A DNA stretch of 64,000 bases from Takakia lepidozioides (taxonomy: Eukaryota; Streptophyta; Takakiopsida; Takakiales; Takakiaceae). Shown piece by piece: positions 9,553-20,613 of the stretch (positions are counted from its first letter, which is position 1; the number at the start of each line of letters is the position of its first letter). The notes under the pieces are model-generated. The model searched no databases, was not told where the DNA came from, and saw only the letters and a list, made by a program, of their open reading frames with translations. Location: contig CM060734.1 in assembly GCA_030704615.1 (NCBI GenBank), positions 2,974,001 through 3,038,000 on the forward strand, read 5' to 3'. Position numbers and translations under genes: made by a program.

Positions 9553-11067
9553 GTGGTGACCGATGCTTTAAGTAGAAAGCAGCAGCTCTTGTTGGTGTAC
9601 AAGGGCGAGACGGCGCTCCAAAGGAAGATCCGGAAGGCTTACCGAAAGGATGAGCTGGCGAAGTCCGTGATGCAGGACTTGAGGATGGGGGTTAAATCGC
9701 AGTTCCACTTGCAAAATGGACTGCTCCGGTATAAGCAAAAACGTCTCTACGTGCCAAAGGGAGGGATCAGAGATAGCCTCTTGAGAGAATGCCATGATAG
9801 CCCGCTTGCGGGCCACGGCGGAGCCAAGCACACTGCGGCACTCTTGAAGAAAGAGTATTTCTGGCCCAAACTGAGGGAGGAGGCAGAGGAGTATGTCAAG
9901 ACATGCACCACATGCCAACAAAACCGGAGCGAGTACAAAAAGCAAGCGGGGCTGTTACAACCCTTGCCGATTCCAGAGGGGACTTGGGAAAACGTCTCGA
10001 TGGATTTCATGACTGCTATGCCGCTGTCAAAAGGATTCGATGCAATCATGGTGGTGGTGGATAGGTTCAGTAAAATGGGCCATTTCATCCCCACCAAGGA
10101 GACAGCAACGGCGCAGGAGACATGACGACTTTGCTTCGCCCACGTCTTAAAGCATCATGGAGTCCCGAAGGATATTGTCTCGGATCGCGATCCAAAGTTT
10201 ACGAGTAAATTTTGGAGGATACTTTGGAAGAAAATGGGGACGAGGCTGAAGATGAGCACCGCCTTCCGACCTACGACGGACGGCCAAACGGAAAGAGTGA
10301 ATTCCGTAGTGAAGCAATTCTTGCGGAATTACGTGTCGGCAGACCAATCAGACTGGATGGAACACTTAGACGCGGCAGAGTTCTGCTATAATAACACAGA
10401 ACACTCCGCAACGGGAGTTTCCCCTTTTGTATTGGTCTATGGAAAAGCACCTCTGGTGCCGACAAGTTGGGCCGCCCAGGACGTTGAGGAACCGGCAGTA
10501 GCGGCGGTACTGGAAGAACGCGAGCGTTTGTTGAAGCTCGCAAAGTACAACATTGCCAAAGCTAGGAAACGGTATGAAAGGCAGGCGAATTGGAAGCCGA
10601 GGGAAGTGAAGTTTGAGGCAGGCACAGAGGTCTGGTTGAACATCAAGAATTTTCGACTACCTCCGGAAGTGAGTCCGAAGTTCGTACCTCCGTATGCGGG
10701 ACCCTTTCGCATTCGGAAGGTTATGAATGAGGATGTGTATGAATTGGAGCTGCCAGCAAACATCAAGGTGCACCCAGTATTCCATGTCTCCCTTTTGAAG
10801 CCTTACTTCAAAGATGAAGCGTGTCCGAATCGACATCAAGTGTTGCGTCCGCCACCTATGCTATTGGATCATGAAAATGAACCTGAGTACGAGGTGGAGA
10901 GAATACTTAAGTCGAGGAGGTTCAAGAACTGAGAAACGGAGTATCTCGTCAAATGGAAGGGCTATCATCATGTGGAGGCATCTTGGGTGCGTGCCTCAGA
11001 AATGGGAAACGCATCCGAGGCGGTTGCAGCTTTCGAAGGGCGACCTCAAAAGCGGAAGAAACGTTGA
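9553..11067 (+). pseudogene. Gypsy integrase-chromodomain polyprotein fragment
   Basis: The frame starts in the last part of RNase H (DALSRKQQ). It is followed by the H2C2 zinc-binding module (HDSPLAGHGGAKH ... CTTCQQN, about 9790-9926), the integrase core with MDFM, SDRDPKF and DGQTERVN as the DDE positions, and a GPY-like segment (VPPYAGPFRI). A chromodomain (YEVERILKSRRF ... YLVKWKGY) ends at TGA 11065-11067. Two in-frame TGA codons interrupt it, at 10123-10125 and 10930-10932. At the second, element 2 has CGA, so the stop is a C-to-T change at a CpG. Chromodomains target such elements to chromatin (family knowledge). This copy is inactive. Confidence 0.85.
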
Positions 11068-11962
11068 TGGGGACATCAACCTTGGAGCGTGGGGGAGGAA
11101 ATGCATGCTTAGCCCGGCGTAGCTAGCTTAGGAATCCGATTACAAAAACTTGTATTGTACAAAAAATTTGACTGGGTTCCAAATGTTGTGCGTCCTATTT
11201 TGTTTGGAATGGTGATGCATGGTATGGTTGGCTAGTGTGTAGATGCATGCTAGCTTATAAAAGTGGGAGAGGTAAATTGGGTTAATCGTGTGTTTGCGTA
11301 GTGCCGAAATCGGGTGACCCCCATCCAAGGGGCAAGGAAACTTGCGACTTCTTTGGGAGTTCACGTGCTAGTGCGCACCTGGCGCGTGCGTGTACTATAA
11401 CTGCGCTACCGAGGGGGTTGCCTTGTAGTGCGGGCTAACACGGAAGCTACGTGCTTCCGTTCACGTACTATAATCGTGTAGCCTCGGGACGAAGTCGTAG
11501 TGCGGCTTCGGCGTGTTCCCGTACCTCAGGCCAGCATTCCAAGGCGGACCCAATTGTAGTGATTGGAGCGCACGGTTGGTTCAAGGTTATCTTCCTAGTC
11601 AAAGAGGGTTCCAGGTGAACCCTTGCTCAAGGTGATGCCAAAAGCGGCATCATGAGTAGTCGCAAGCAATGTTGTTGCAGTAAGGCGATTCAATCCTCAA
11701 GGAGGATCGTTCCTTGGCCTTGAAGTAGGCCGAGAAGAGTGCACTGGGAGGAGCTTGAGAGGCTCCACCCTTGGCCGGGACTTGGAGGAAGTCGGCCGAA
11801 CTAGCTAGTGGAGAGTAGAGTCAAGTGTGGGGTTTGGTTCTTTGCCATGGGACGCCATGGTACGGAAACAAACTCCTTGATGTGGGACGCCACAACTTGG
11901 ATGTTCGTTTCTACAAAACGACAAGTCGATGAGGACATCGACTCCCTGTTGGTAGGGGTGTG
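11068..11962. other. Gypsy 3' non-coding region (element 1)
   Basis: No coding sequence seen. It is collinear with 18981-19883 of element 2 at about 98% by eye and lies between the chromodomain stop and the LTR. It contains several TACTATAA-type motifs and GC-rich short inverted segments of unknown role. Confidence 0.6.
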
Positions 11963-12691
11963 TGTCGCGGCCCTTTTGCCTTGAGGGCAGGGGGTCAGGA
12001 CACATGAGGGGCTGCCCCTGTGGTGGGGGCAGCGGCAGCGATAGGTATGGGGGGCTGAAGCACCCTTGAGTGCCCAAGGCACTCAAGGAGGCGGAGGCGC
12101 TCACTAGGTGGAGCCCCGCACACCGGGTTGCGGTGGGGGTGGCTCCACAAGGGGTGGTGGTAGCTTAGCGGGACTTAGTGGGGGTGACATAGGACTCACC
12201 ATGGGGGCGGAGACCTCGTGGTGGGAGTCGTGGGGAGTCTTGGGACTCATCACGGTCCATAGGGGCCGTGGTGAGTGGGCCAAGACTCACCGCGACTCAC
12301 CACCGGGAGTCGAGGGTTTTCGTGGTGGTTCGCCATAAAATGGCATGGCTGGTTGTGAAACCCCCGTGGACAGCTACAAAAGTATATATAAGGGGAGTAG
12401 TGACCCCGAGAACGGTGCAAGCTCGTTGGTGACCAAAAACTAGTGAGTAAGCGAGCGAGCCGGAAAGCGACCAAAGAGTGGGGAGCTGTTCCGGACTGCC
12501 ATCTACCAAAGGGAATTCTCCTAGTCCCAAATAGGTGGAGGGTTTAATGGGAACCAAAGGGGGACCGTTATGTCCCGGTGAGCAGCCAAAGCTCCAAGTT
12601 GGCTCGGGCGGCCAGGTTGGGAGTCAGGCGCGCGCATCAAAGCGAGTAACTATGACTTGAAAGGGAGCTTACCGAAGTGAGGTGCGCGACA
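11963..12691 (+). repeat. 3' LTR of gypsy element 1
   Basis: Starts TGTCGCG and ends CGCGACA, a 7-bp perfect terminal inverted repeat, about 729 bp. It has a TATA box (TATATATA at 12383-12390) and matches both LTRs of element 2. It is followed directly by an unrelated coding fragment starting TTCTGGATG. Confidence 0.9.
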
Positions 12692-13059
12692 TTCTGGATG
12701 TGACTCTCAACCCCGTTTGCTGTCCTTCTCTCCTCAGGGGTTGAGCTGTAGTATTTCAGTTTGCCACGCTCCCATGCATCTGCAATGTCTTGCTGCAAGG
12801 GAATGCACGAGAGTTGCATCAACCCAAAGTCAAGGGAAACAAACAGAACAAACATGTGGAAGCAGGATATGGAAAGGCCAGATGAGGGAAGATGTATCTC
12901 ACCGTGTACATGTACTCCATGAAAGCCTCACGGGTCAACGGGTACCACGTTTCCGATGTCTTGGAGCTTTCGCACTTCTTGTACGTCTCTGCTGAAAGGA
13001 TGGTCTTGAAGTTGGTCAAGGGCATCTACCCGATCCTTTGTATCCTATACAGTGAGTTA
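12692..13059 (-). pseudogene. Orphan exon fragment, unknown protein
   Basis: On the minus strand, 13025 to about 12890 reads MPLTNFKTILSAETYKKCES and on to AFMEYMYTV, then meets a donor-like GTGAGAT. The coding-like composition and the donor suggest a genuine exon, but I recognise no domain. It is squeezed between a complete LTR (to 12691) and an LTR scrap (from 13060), both ending in CGCGACA. It could be a piece of the same ParB-methylase family, because the DNA beyond the scrap belongs to that gene, but it matches nothing in the left copy. Confidence 0.35.
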
Positions 13060-13213
13060 GAGGGTTTAGAGGGGAGCAAAGGGGGACCGTTATGTCCCGG
13101 TGAGCAGCCGAAGCTCCAAGTTGGCCCGGGCGGCCAGGTTGGGAGTCAGGCGCGCGCATCAAAGCGAGTAACTATGACTTGAAGGGGAGCTTACCGAATT
13201 GAGGTGCGCGACA
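13060..13213 (+). repeat. LTR remnant, last 154 bp
   Basis: Matches the terminal part of the gypsy LTR (GGGGGACCGTTATGTCCCGG ... GGTGCGCGACA). Everything upstream in the LTR is missing. It joins directly to antisense ParB-gene sequence, so it marks a deletion or recombination junction and not an intact insertion. Confidence 0.85.
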
Positions 13214-14140
13214 TCCCCACCTCCACCAAAAAGTCGGCACCAAGGGCGGGATCAGCTATGGCCACGTACTTTACCATCCGCGACTTGTACTTTATGCACG
13301 CCCTCACCTCCGCAGCTTTGACATACGATTCGAGTGCCGGGAGGGTTGGATTCTTCTCCTCTGACTCTATGTAGAACCTCTGCGCATGTGCCAAATCCTG
13401 CTGCATTTTCGTCTGTCAAGAATGCGCACATAAGATTAGAGATCCTGCTCAACACAATTTCTTCTATTGGGGGAGGAGATTAGAAATCATGGTGAAGACC
13501 TTTTCTTCTATTGGGGGAGGAGAGACAGATTAGCTCAACAAAACTGTCAGGAGCTTTACCCGAAATATGTAGTCCACCATGACGTCGACGCTCAGCCTAT
13601 ACCAGGTTCTGTCTTGCCTTTGCCTCCGACTTGCGCAGGAGGTCGGCACTGAGGGAATTGGCAAACTCTTGCACCCCCTGCTTCCCGACATCCTTCACTT
13701 GGAAGAGCATATGGGACAAGTTGGTGGCAATGAAGGCATTCTCAGTCACCCTGCAGGGCCACATTTCCATCAAACAATACTGAAATGGGAATTTTCATCA
13801 TATATGAGGATTCTCAATGAAATGACTTCCAAATTCAAAGTCCAAAAGCGAGAGGCGTTGTAACTTACGAGTTGATGTCCGCCATTGCAACTTTGAGAAG
13901 ACTGCGATCTTTGGGCCCCGCAACCTTCAGCACAACACAATCCACGGCGAAATGCCAATCGAGGTCGTTGGGTGGGCTTGGGCAATGTGCTCCATCCATG
14001 CCAGGAGGCGATGATTGTCGTCCCACACGTAGAACATCTTACCGGACAAGTGCTGGAAAGAGGATCACTAGCAATCGATCTCTCGAACTCCTCATTTCGC
14101 GTTTGCCAATGGGGACCCCATTTGTCCACCTCATCGGAAG
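13214..14140 (-). pseudogene. Antisense ParB-gene fragment (exon 2 end to exon 4)
   Basis: Reverse complement of the left gene from about 5236 to 4357: exon 4 (KIQQDLAHAQRF), exon 3 (TENAFIATNLSH) and the end of the ParB exon. The ParB loop reads DNHRLLAW here where the left copy has GNHRLLAW. A duplicated stretch around TTTTCTTCTATTGGGGGAGGAG (near 13455-13525) has extended one intron. The fragment continues on the far side of the gypsy insertion at 20609, sharing the duplicated 5-mer GGAAG. Confidence 0.85.
14136..14140. other. Target-site duplication, left (GGAAG)
   Basis: GGAAG stands immediately before the LTR start TGTCGCG and again immediately after the 3' LTR end at 20609-20613. The uninterrupted left gene has the 5-mer once (as CTTCC, near 4360). 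Five-bp duplications are usual for Ty3/gypsy integration. Confidence 0.9.
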
Positions 14141-14867
14141 TGTCGCGGCCCTTTGCCTTGAGGGCAGGGGGTCAGGACACATGAGGGGCTGCCCCTGTGG
14201 TGGGGGCAGCGGCAGCGATAGGTATGGGGGGCTGAAGCACCCTTGAGTGCCCAAGGCACTCAAGGAGGCGGAGGCGCTCACTAGGTGGAGCCCCGCACAC
14301 CGGGTTGCGGTGGGGGTGGCTCCACAAGGGGTGGTGGTAGCTTAGCGGGACTTAGTGGGGGTGGCATAGGACTCACCATGGGGGCGGAGACCTCGTGGTG
14401 GGAGTCGTGGGGAGTCTTGGGAATCATCACGGTCCATAGGGGCCGTGGTGAGTGGGCCAAGACTCACCGCGACTCATCACGGGAGTCGAGGGTTTTCGTG
14501 GTGGTTCGCCATAAAATGGCATGGCTGGTTGTGAAACCCCCGCGGACAGCTACAAAAGTATATATAAGGGGAGTAGTGACCCCGAGAACGGTGCAAGCCC
14601 GTTGGTGACCAAAAACTAGTGAGTAAGCAAGCGAGCCGGAAAGCGACCAAAGAGTGGGGAGCTGTTCCGGACTGCCATCTACCAAAGGGAATTCTCCTAG
14701 TCCCAAAAAGGTGGAGGGTTTAGTGGGAAGCGAAGGGGGACCGTTATGTCCCGGTGAGCAGCCGAAGCTCCAAGTTGGCCCGGGCGGCCAGGTTGGGAGT
14801 CAGGTGCGCGCATCAAAGCGAGTAACTATGACGTGAAGGGGAGCTTACCGAAGGGAGGTGCGCGACA
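14141..14867 (+). repeat. 5' LTR of element 2
   Basis: TGTCGCG...CGCGACA, 727 bp, a few differences from the 3' LTR at 19884-20608. The TATA box is followed by a likely transcription start region; the rest is GC-rich with no open frame worth calling. Confidence 0.93.
14559..14567 (+). promoter_or_regulatory. LTR TATA box
   Basis: TATATATAAGG within the LTR, about 300 bp before its end. Conserved in all LTR copies in the window, for example 12383-12390. Confidence 0.65.
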
Positions 14868-14869
14868 CT

Positions 14870-14881
14870 TGGTATCAGAGC
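14870..14881 (+). other. Primer binding site for initiator Met tRNA
   Basis: TGGTATCAGAGC begins two bases after the 5' LTR. This 12-mer is the classic plant LTR-retrotransposon primer site, complementary to the 3' end of the initiator methionine tRNA. Confidence 0.93.
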
Positions 14882-14921
14882 TTAGAGTTCAGTACGCGAT
14901 CGTCCTTGGGATTGGCCTCAT

Positions 14922-15984
14922 AATGGGGTCGGGCAAGCCGAAGCGAAAGCGGAACGGCCCAAAAGATGATGATCCTGGTGAGCCCGACGGGGGCGACGTG
15001 TCACCGAGGCGGCCGTTTGAGGAAGCGATGAATGTTTCCGAAAATGAGGCCGCTCAAGAGCGGGAGGAATCCGAGGAGTCGGAGCCCGAGGAATCCTTGA
15101 GAGCTCCGACAAACCAAGAGATGCCTCCCATGCCGGCAGCCTTTTGGGAAGGGTTGTTGGCGAAGTTGGCGGGACGTTGAAAGACGTGTTGAAGGCGGCT
15201 AATGCCACTTCCACTAAGGCAAAGTTTAAGGTGAAGCCTAAGGAACCGGGCACCTTCGAGGGCGTTTGAAATCGGAAGGCACTCAACACCTGGCTCCTGG
15301 AGCTAGAGCAGTACTTCGGGCGGCCAAGTTGAGTGACGAGGATAGGGTGGAAGTGGCTCCCACCTATTTGAGGGGTTATGCTCAACAATGGTGGAAGAAA
15401 CGCCTTCACGACCGAGGCCCAATCCCGGAAACCTTGAACTGGAGTGGTTCAAGGAATTGATGAAGAGATTTGTGCCCCTCAAACGCATCCTGGCTTGCCC
15501 GGGACAAGATGAGGAATTTGAAGCAAACAGATGACATTCGGGGGTATGTCCAGGCTTTCAATGTGCTGTTGCTCGAAGTCGCGGACATGGCAGAACCAGA
15601 AATGGTCTTCAACTTTGTGGCGGGGGCGGCCCCATGGGCCAGGAGGAAGTTGGAGGAGAAGCCACCCAAGACTTTGAACGAGACAATTGAGAGGGCTGAA
15701 TGTTTCTCGGATGTCCCTAAGGGTGAGAGACAAGGCCGTACGGAGCTGACCCACAAGAAGACCCGGTGGGAAGGTGACTCCTTCCGACCGGAAAAGAAGT
15801 GGGATAGGCCATGCGGCGACAATGGCACGTGGAAATCAAAGGGAGGACCTTCACACGTCAAGGCAGCACCCAGTGCTTCGAAAGGAAAAGCGGGTGGAGC
15901 GGCGTATGGGCGGACAAAAGGCGACCTTTGATGGAGTGTTTGTTTCAATTGCGGGGAGCCCGGGCACATGGCCAAGAAGTGCAC
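14922..15984 (+). pseudogene. Gypsy gag (broken)
   Basis: Starts MGSGKPKRKRNG and has an acidic segment. A capsid-like region is spread over three frames (YLRGYAQQWWKKRL, then DIRGYVQAFNVLLLEVADM, NETIERAECF). It ends with one CCHC zinc knuckle CFNCGEPGHMAKKC at 15941-15982, in a different frame from the preceding stretch. At least three frameshifts are needed to read it through. It would form the virus-like particle in an active element. Confidence 0.85.
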
Positions 15985-16137
15985 AAAACCTCGTCAATTG
16001 AACATGACTCGGGCAACCACGGAGCTGTCGGAGATACCATCAGTCGCTTGGTGGAAGCGGTGGTTGCCAGGACTTGCAAGGTAGGCCACTATTCTTGTGA
16101 TGTATCAGGAACTGGCGCCCTGCGTAAAGGGATTCAG

Positions 16138-16533
16138 TTATTGTTCGTGGATGGGATAATATCCGGAACTAACGTGTCGTTGTTGGTGGACACAGGAGCG
16201 TCGCACTCCTTCATGACGCCGGCGACGGCGCGAAAGTTGGGACTCCCGACAAGTGACGTGGGGGCCTCTATTGAGGTGCGTTCTGCCAAAGGAGAACCAC
16301 CAGTTGGCGACAAGTTGGCGTTTGATGTTCCTCTTCAACTGGGGAGTTGGGAGGGACGTGAGAACTTCACCATCTGCGAGATCGATGGTAGTGGATCTCA
16401 TTTTGGGATGACCTTTTTGAGCAAATCCGGAGCGGTCATAGATGGCCGCAAGAGAGTGGTCACGCTGCCATGTGGGAGTGGTGGCGAGGTTTTACGAGTG
16501 TCAAAATGCCCAAATCCGTGGGAGGGCGAATAA
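16138..16533 (+). pseudogene. Gypsy aspartic protease
   Basis: LLVDTGASHSF with the catalytic DTG at 16189-16197, then ATARKLGLP and later SGAVIDGRKRVV, as in retroviral-type pepsin-like proteases. The frame ends at TAA 16531-16533, before the RT region, where one continuous polyprotein would be expected. Confidence 0.85.
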
Positions 16534-16759
16534 AACCTTCTGTCAGCAAGGGAGTGGGCCGTGGAGGAGGCACACGAGCCCCAGTTTTTGCTTTACATTA
16601 GAGAAGTGAAGGGAGAAGGCGATGGGGAGCCAAGCCCAGATTGGATCAAGGGGATCTTGGAGAAATAACCAGGATGTGTTGCCGGAGGATTTACCAAGCG
16701 GCTTGCCACGCGAAGAGGAGTTGACCACACGATTGAGGTGATACCGGGATCGAAACCGC

Positions 16760-17995
16760 CTGCCAAGGCACCCTACCAGTTGAGCCACAGGGAGTTGGTC
16801 GAGCTAAGACTCAGCTCAAGGTCTAATGTCAAAGGGGTACATCTGGCCGAGTAAGTCACCTTACGGAGCCCCGGTGCTATTCGCAGACAAGAAGGATGGG
16901 ACGCTGCGGATGTGTGTCGATTACAGGGCTTTGAATAAGGTGACTATTAAAAAAAAACCGGTACCCTTTGCCAAGGATCGACGACCTTTTCGACCGGTTG
17001 GCAGAGCAAAGTATTTCAGCCGGATCGACTTGCGCTCCGGCTATCATCAAATTCGGGTGGCGGAAGGAGATGAGGAAAGACCGCGTGCAGGACAAGGTAT
17101 GGTTCATATAAGTTCTTGGTGATGCCTTTTGGCTCACTAATGCACCTGCGACCTTTAGCACGCTGATGACAGCCTTTTCCAGGAGTGGTTGGATGACTTT
17201 GTGATCGTGTACATCGACGACATCTTGGTGTATTCGAAAACAAAGGAGGAGCACCTGGAGCACCTCAAAAGGATCTTCCAGAAATTGCGAGAATGGAAGC
17301 TGTATGCCAAAGCTTCAAAGTGCGAATTCGGGGTCACAAAAATGGAGTTCCTGGGGCATGTGATTACACAGGATGGATCAAAATGGATGACAGGAAGGTG
17401 AGGACAATTTTGGACTGGGAGCCTCCGACTTCGGTCCCGGGAGTGCGATCCTTCCTAGGACTCGCTCCTATTACTGGAAGTATGTGAGAAATTTTGCCAA
17501 AATCGCGGGGCCGCTGTCAGACCTTCTGTGTAAATCTAAAGTCTGGGCATGGAACACTTTTGTGGCCAAGCTTTTGCTGATTGAAGCAGCGGATGGCGGA
17601 AGCTCCAGTCTTGAAAATCCCGAAGTTCGATCGTCCGTTTGAGATACATACAGATGCGTCGGACTTCACGATTGGTGGTGTGCTGATGCAAGATGGACGT
17701 CCAGTGGCTTACGAAGTAAGAAACTGAATGAAGTGGAGCGACGGTGGCCGACGCACGAGAAAGAGATGAAGGCGGTGGTGCACTGTCTTGAGCTCTGGCA
17801 CCACTATGTTGGTTCCAACCCAATGAAGGTGTTCACGGACAATGTCACGGTGAAGTATTTTGCCACGCAGCCCAAGTTGTCCCCAAAACAACTTAGGTGG
17901 CAAGATACTTTGGCGGTGTTCGACGTGGATATCCGTACAAACCGGGACGAGACAACGTGGGCCGATGCTTTAAGTAGAAAGCAGCAGCTCTTGTT
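16760..17995 (+). pseudogene. Gypsy reverse transcriptase and RNase H (frameshifted)
   Basis: RT pieces: [35 protein letters not shown], the catalytic YIDD at 17210-17221 in VYIDDILVYSK, and EFLGHVI. The RNase H part has HTDASDFTIGGVL, an ERRWPTHEKEMKAV segment and DALSRKQQ. Several single-base indels and stops split it into short frames, so it is not translatable as one product. Confidence 0.88.
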
Positions 17996-18004
17996 GGTGT
18001 ACAA

Positions 18005-18980
18005 GGGCGAGACGGCGCTCCAAAGGAAGTCCGGAAGGCTTGCCGGAAGGATGAGCTGGCGAAGTCCATGATGCAGGACTTGAGGATGGGGGTTAAATCG
18101 CAGTTCCACTTGCAAAATGGACTGCTCTGGTATAAGCAAAAACGTCTCTACGTGCCGAAGGGAGGGATCAGAGATAGCCTCTTGAGAAAATGCCATGATA
18201 GCCCGCTTGCGGGCCACGACGGAGCCAAGTGCACTGCGGCACTCTTGAAGAAAGAGTATTTCTGGCCCAAACTGAGGGAGGAGGCAGAGGAGTATGTCAA
18301 GACATGCACCACATGCCAACAAAACCGGAGCGAGTACAAAAAGCAAGCGGGGCTGTTTACAACCCTTGCCGATTCCAGAGGGGACTTGGGAAAACGTCTC
18401 GATGGATTTCATGACTGCTATGCCGCTGTCAAAAGGATTCGATGCAATCATGGTGGTGGGGGTAGGTTCAGTAAAATGGGCCATTTCATCCCCACCAAGG
18501 AGACGGCAACGGCGCAGGAGACAGGGTGACTTTACTTCGCCCACGTCTTAAAGCATCATGGAGTCCCGAAGGATATTGTCTCGGACTGCGAGTAAATTTT
18601 GGAGGGCACTTTGGAAGAAGATGGGGTCGAGGCTGAAGATGAGCACCGCCTTCCGACCTACGACTGCCGGCAAACAGCAAGGTGCACCCAGTATTCCATG
18701 TCTCCCTTTTGAAGCCTTACTTCAAAGATGAAGCGCGTCCGAATCGGCATCAAGTGTGCGTCCGCCACCTATGCTGTTGGATCATGAAAATGAACCTGAG
18801 TACGAGGTGGAGGCAATACTTAAGTCGAGGAGGTTCAAGAACCGAGAAACGGAGTATCTCGTCAAATGGAAGGGCTATCATCATGTGGAGGCATCTTGGG
18901 TGCGTGCCTCAGAAATGGGAAACGCATCCAAGGCGGTTGCAGCTTTCGAAGGGCGACCTCAAAAGCGGAAGAAACGTTGA
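18005..18980 (+). pseudogene. Gypsy integrase remnant and chromodomain
   Basis: The zinc-binding module (HDSPLAGHDGAK ... CTTCQQN, about 18195-18325) and the first integrase aspartate region survive. About 0.5 kb present in element 1 is deleted between roughly 18590 and 18675. After the deletion comes HPVFHVSLLKPYF and an uninterrupted chromodomain (YEVEAILKSRRF ... YLVKWKGYHHVEASW) ending at TGA 18978-18980. It keeps CGA where element 1 has TGA. Confidence 0.88.
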
Positions 18981-19883
18981 TGGGGACATCAACCTTGGAG
19001 CGTGGGGGAGGAAATGCATGCTTAGCCCGGCTTAGCTAGCTTAGGAATCCGATTACAAAAACTTGTGTTGTACAAAAATTTGTTATAAAGGAAATGGGTT
19101 CCAAATGTTGTGCGTCCTATTTTGTTTGGAATGGTGATGCATGGTATGGTTGGCTAGTGTGTAGAATGCATGCTAGCTTATAAAGTGGGAGAGGTAAATT
19201 GGGTTAATCGTGTGTTTGCGTAGTGCCGAAATCGGGTGACCCCCATCCAAGGGGCAAGGAAACTTGCGACTTCTTTGGGAGTTCACGTGCTAGTGCGCAC
19301 CTGGCGCGTGCGCGTACTATAACTGCGCTAACCGAGGGGTTGCCTTGTAGTGCGGGCTAACGCGGAAGCTACGTGCTTCCGTTCACGTACTATAATCGTG
19401 TAGCCTCGGGACGAAGTCGTAGTGCGGCTTCGGCGTGTTCCCGTACCTCAGGCCAGCATTCCAAGGCGGACCCAATTGTAGTGATTGGGGCGCACGGTTG
19501 GTTCAAGGTTATCTTCCTAGTCAAAGAGGGTTCCAGGGAACCCTTGCTCAAGGTGATGCCAAAAGCGGCATCATGAGCGATCGCAAGCAATGTTGTTGCA
19601 GTAAGGCGATTCGATCCTCGGGGAGGATCGTTCCTTGGCCTTGAAGTAGGCCAAGAAGAGTGCAGTGGGAGGAGCTGGAGAGGCTCCACCCTTGGCCGGG
19701 ACTTGGAGGAAGTCGGCCGAACTAGCTAGTGGAGAGTAGAGTCAAGTGTGGGGTTTGGTTCTTGCCATGGGACGCCATGGTACGGAAACAAACTCCTTGA
19801 TGTGAGACGCCACAACTTGGATGTTCGTTTCTACAAAATGGACAAGTCGATGAGGACATCGACTCCCTGTTGGTAAGGGCGTG

Positions 19884-20608
19884 TGTCGCGGCCCTTTGCC
19901 TTGAGGGCAAGGGGTCGGGACACATGAGGGGCTGCCCCTGTGGTGGGGGCAGCGGCAGCGATAGGTATGGGGGGCTGAAGCACCCTTGAGTGCCCAAGGC
20001 ACTCAAGGAGCGGAGGCGCTCACTAGGTGGAGCCCCGCACACCGGGTTGCGGTGGGGGTGGCTCCACAAGGGGTGGTGGTAGCTTAGCGGGACTTAGTGG
20101 GGTGGCATAGGACTCACCATGGGGGCGGAGACCTCGTGGTGGGGGTCGTGGGGAGTCTTGGGACTCATCACGGTCCAGAGGGGCCGTGGTGAGTGGGCCA
20201 AGACTCACCACGACTCATCATCGGGAGTCGAGGGTTTTCGTGGTGGTTCGCCATAAAATGGCATGGCTGGTTGTGAAACCCCCGTGGACAGCTACAGAAG
20301 TATATATAAGGGGAGTAGTGACCCCGAGAACGGTGCAAGCCCGTTGGTGACCAAAAACTAGTGAGTAAGCGAGCGAGCCGGAAAGCGACCAAAGAGTGGG
20401 GAGCTGTTCCGGACTGCCATCTACCAAAGGGAATTCCACTAGTCCCAAATAGGTGGAGGGTTTAGTGGGAAGCGAAGGGGGACCTTTATGTCCCGGTGAG
20501 CAGCCGAAGCTCCAAGTTGGCCCGGCGGCCAGGTTGGGAGTCAGGCGCGCGCATCAAAGCGAGTAACTATGACGTGAAGGGGAGCTTACCGAAGGGAGGT
20601 GCGCGACA
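19884..20608 (+). repeat. 3' LTR of element 2
   Basis: TGTCGCG...CGCGACA, 725 bp. Its last 478 bp (20131-20608) form the first part of each tandem unit, so truncated copies recur at 28112-28589 and 36083-36560. The 3' non-coding region 18981-19883 before it shows no gene. Confidence 0.93.
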
Positions 20609-20613
20609 GGAAG
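20609..20613. other. Target-site duplication, right (GGAAG)
   Basis: Pairs with 14136-14140. It is carried along in the later tandem copies after each LTR end (28590-28594, 36561-36565). Confidence 0.9.

Larger units (their letters stand above)
9523..12691 (+). mobile_element. 5'-truncated Ty3/gypsy chromovirus (element 1)
   Basis: Sequence collinear with element 2 (14141-20608) starts near 9523 inside the RNase H region and runs through integrase, chromodomain, 3' non-coding region and a complete 3' LTR ending CGCGACA at 12691. Gag, protease and reverse transcriptase are missing. It keeps a stretch of about 0.6 kb of integrase/GPY sequence that element 2 has lost. It abuts the terminus of the ParB-methylase transposon, so that transposon, or a rearrangement at its end, may have removed the 5' half. 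Confidence 0.8.
14141..20608 (+). mobile_element. Ty3/gypsy chromodomain retrotransposon (element 2)
   Basis: A 6468-bp element with two near-identical LTRs, an initiator-Met primer site, and gag, protease, RT, RNase H, integrase and chromodomain in the standard gypsy order, flanked by GGAAG duplications. It is inserted in the ParB exon of the right-hand methylase gene, antisense to it. The reading frame is broken many times, and an internal deletion near 18590-18675 removed the end of the integrase core and the GPY region. The insertion therefore post-dates the inverted duplication, and it predates the tandem triplication, which reuses part of its 3' LTR. Confidence 0.95.

Noticed and set aside
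12108-12474. Frames within the LTRs on both strands
   Set aside because: They lie over the LTR promoter region, recur in every LTR copy and match no retroelement protein.
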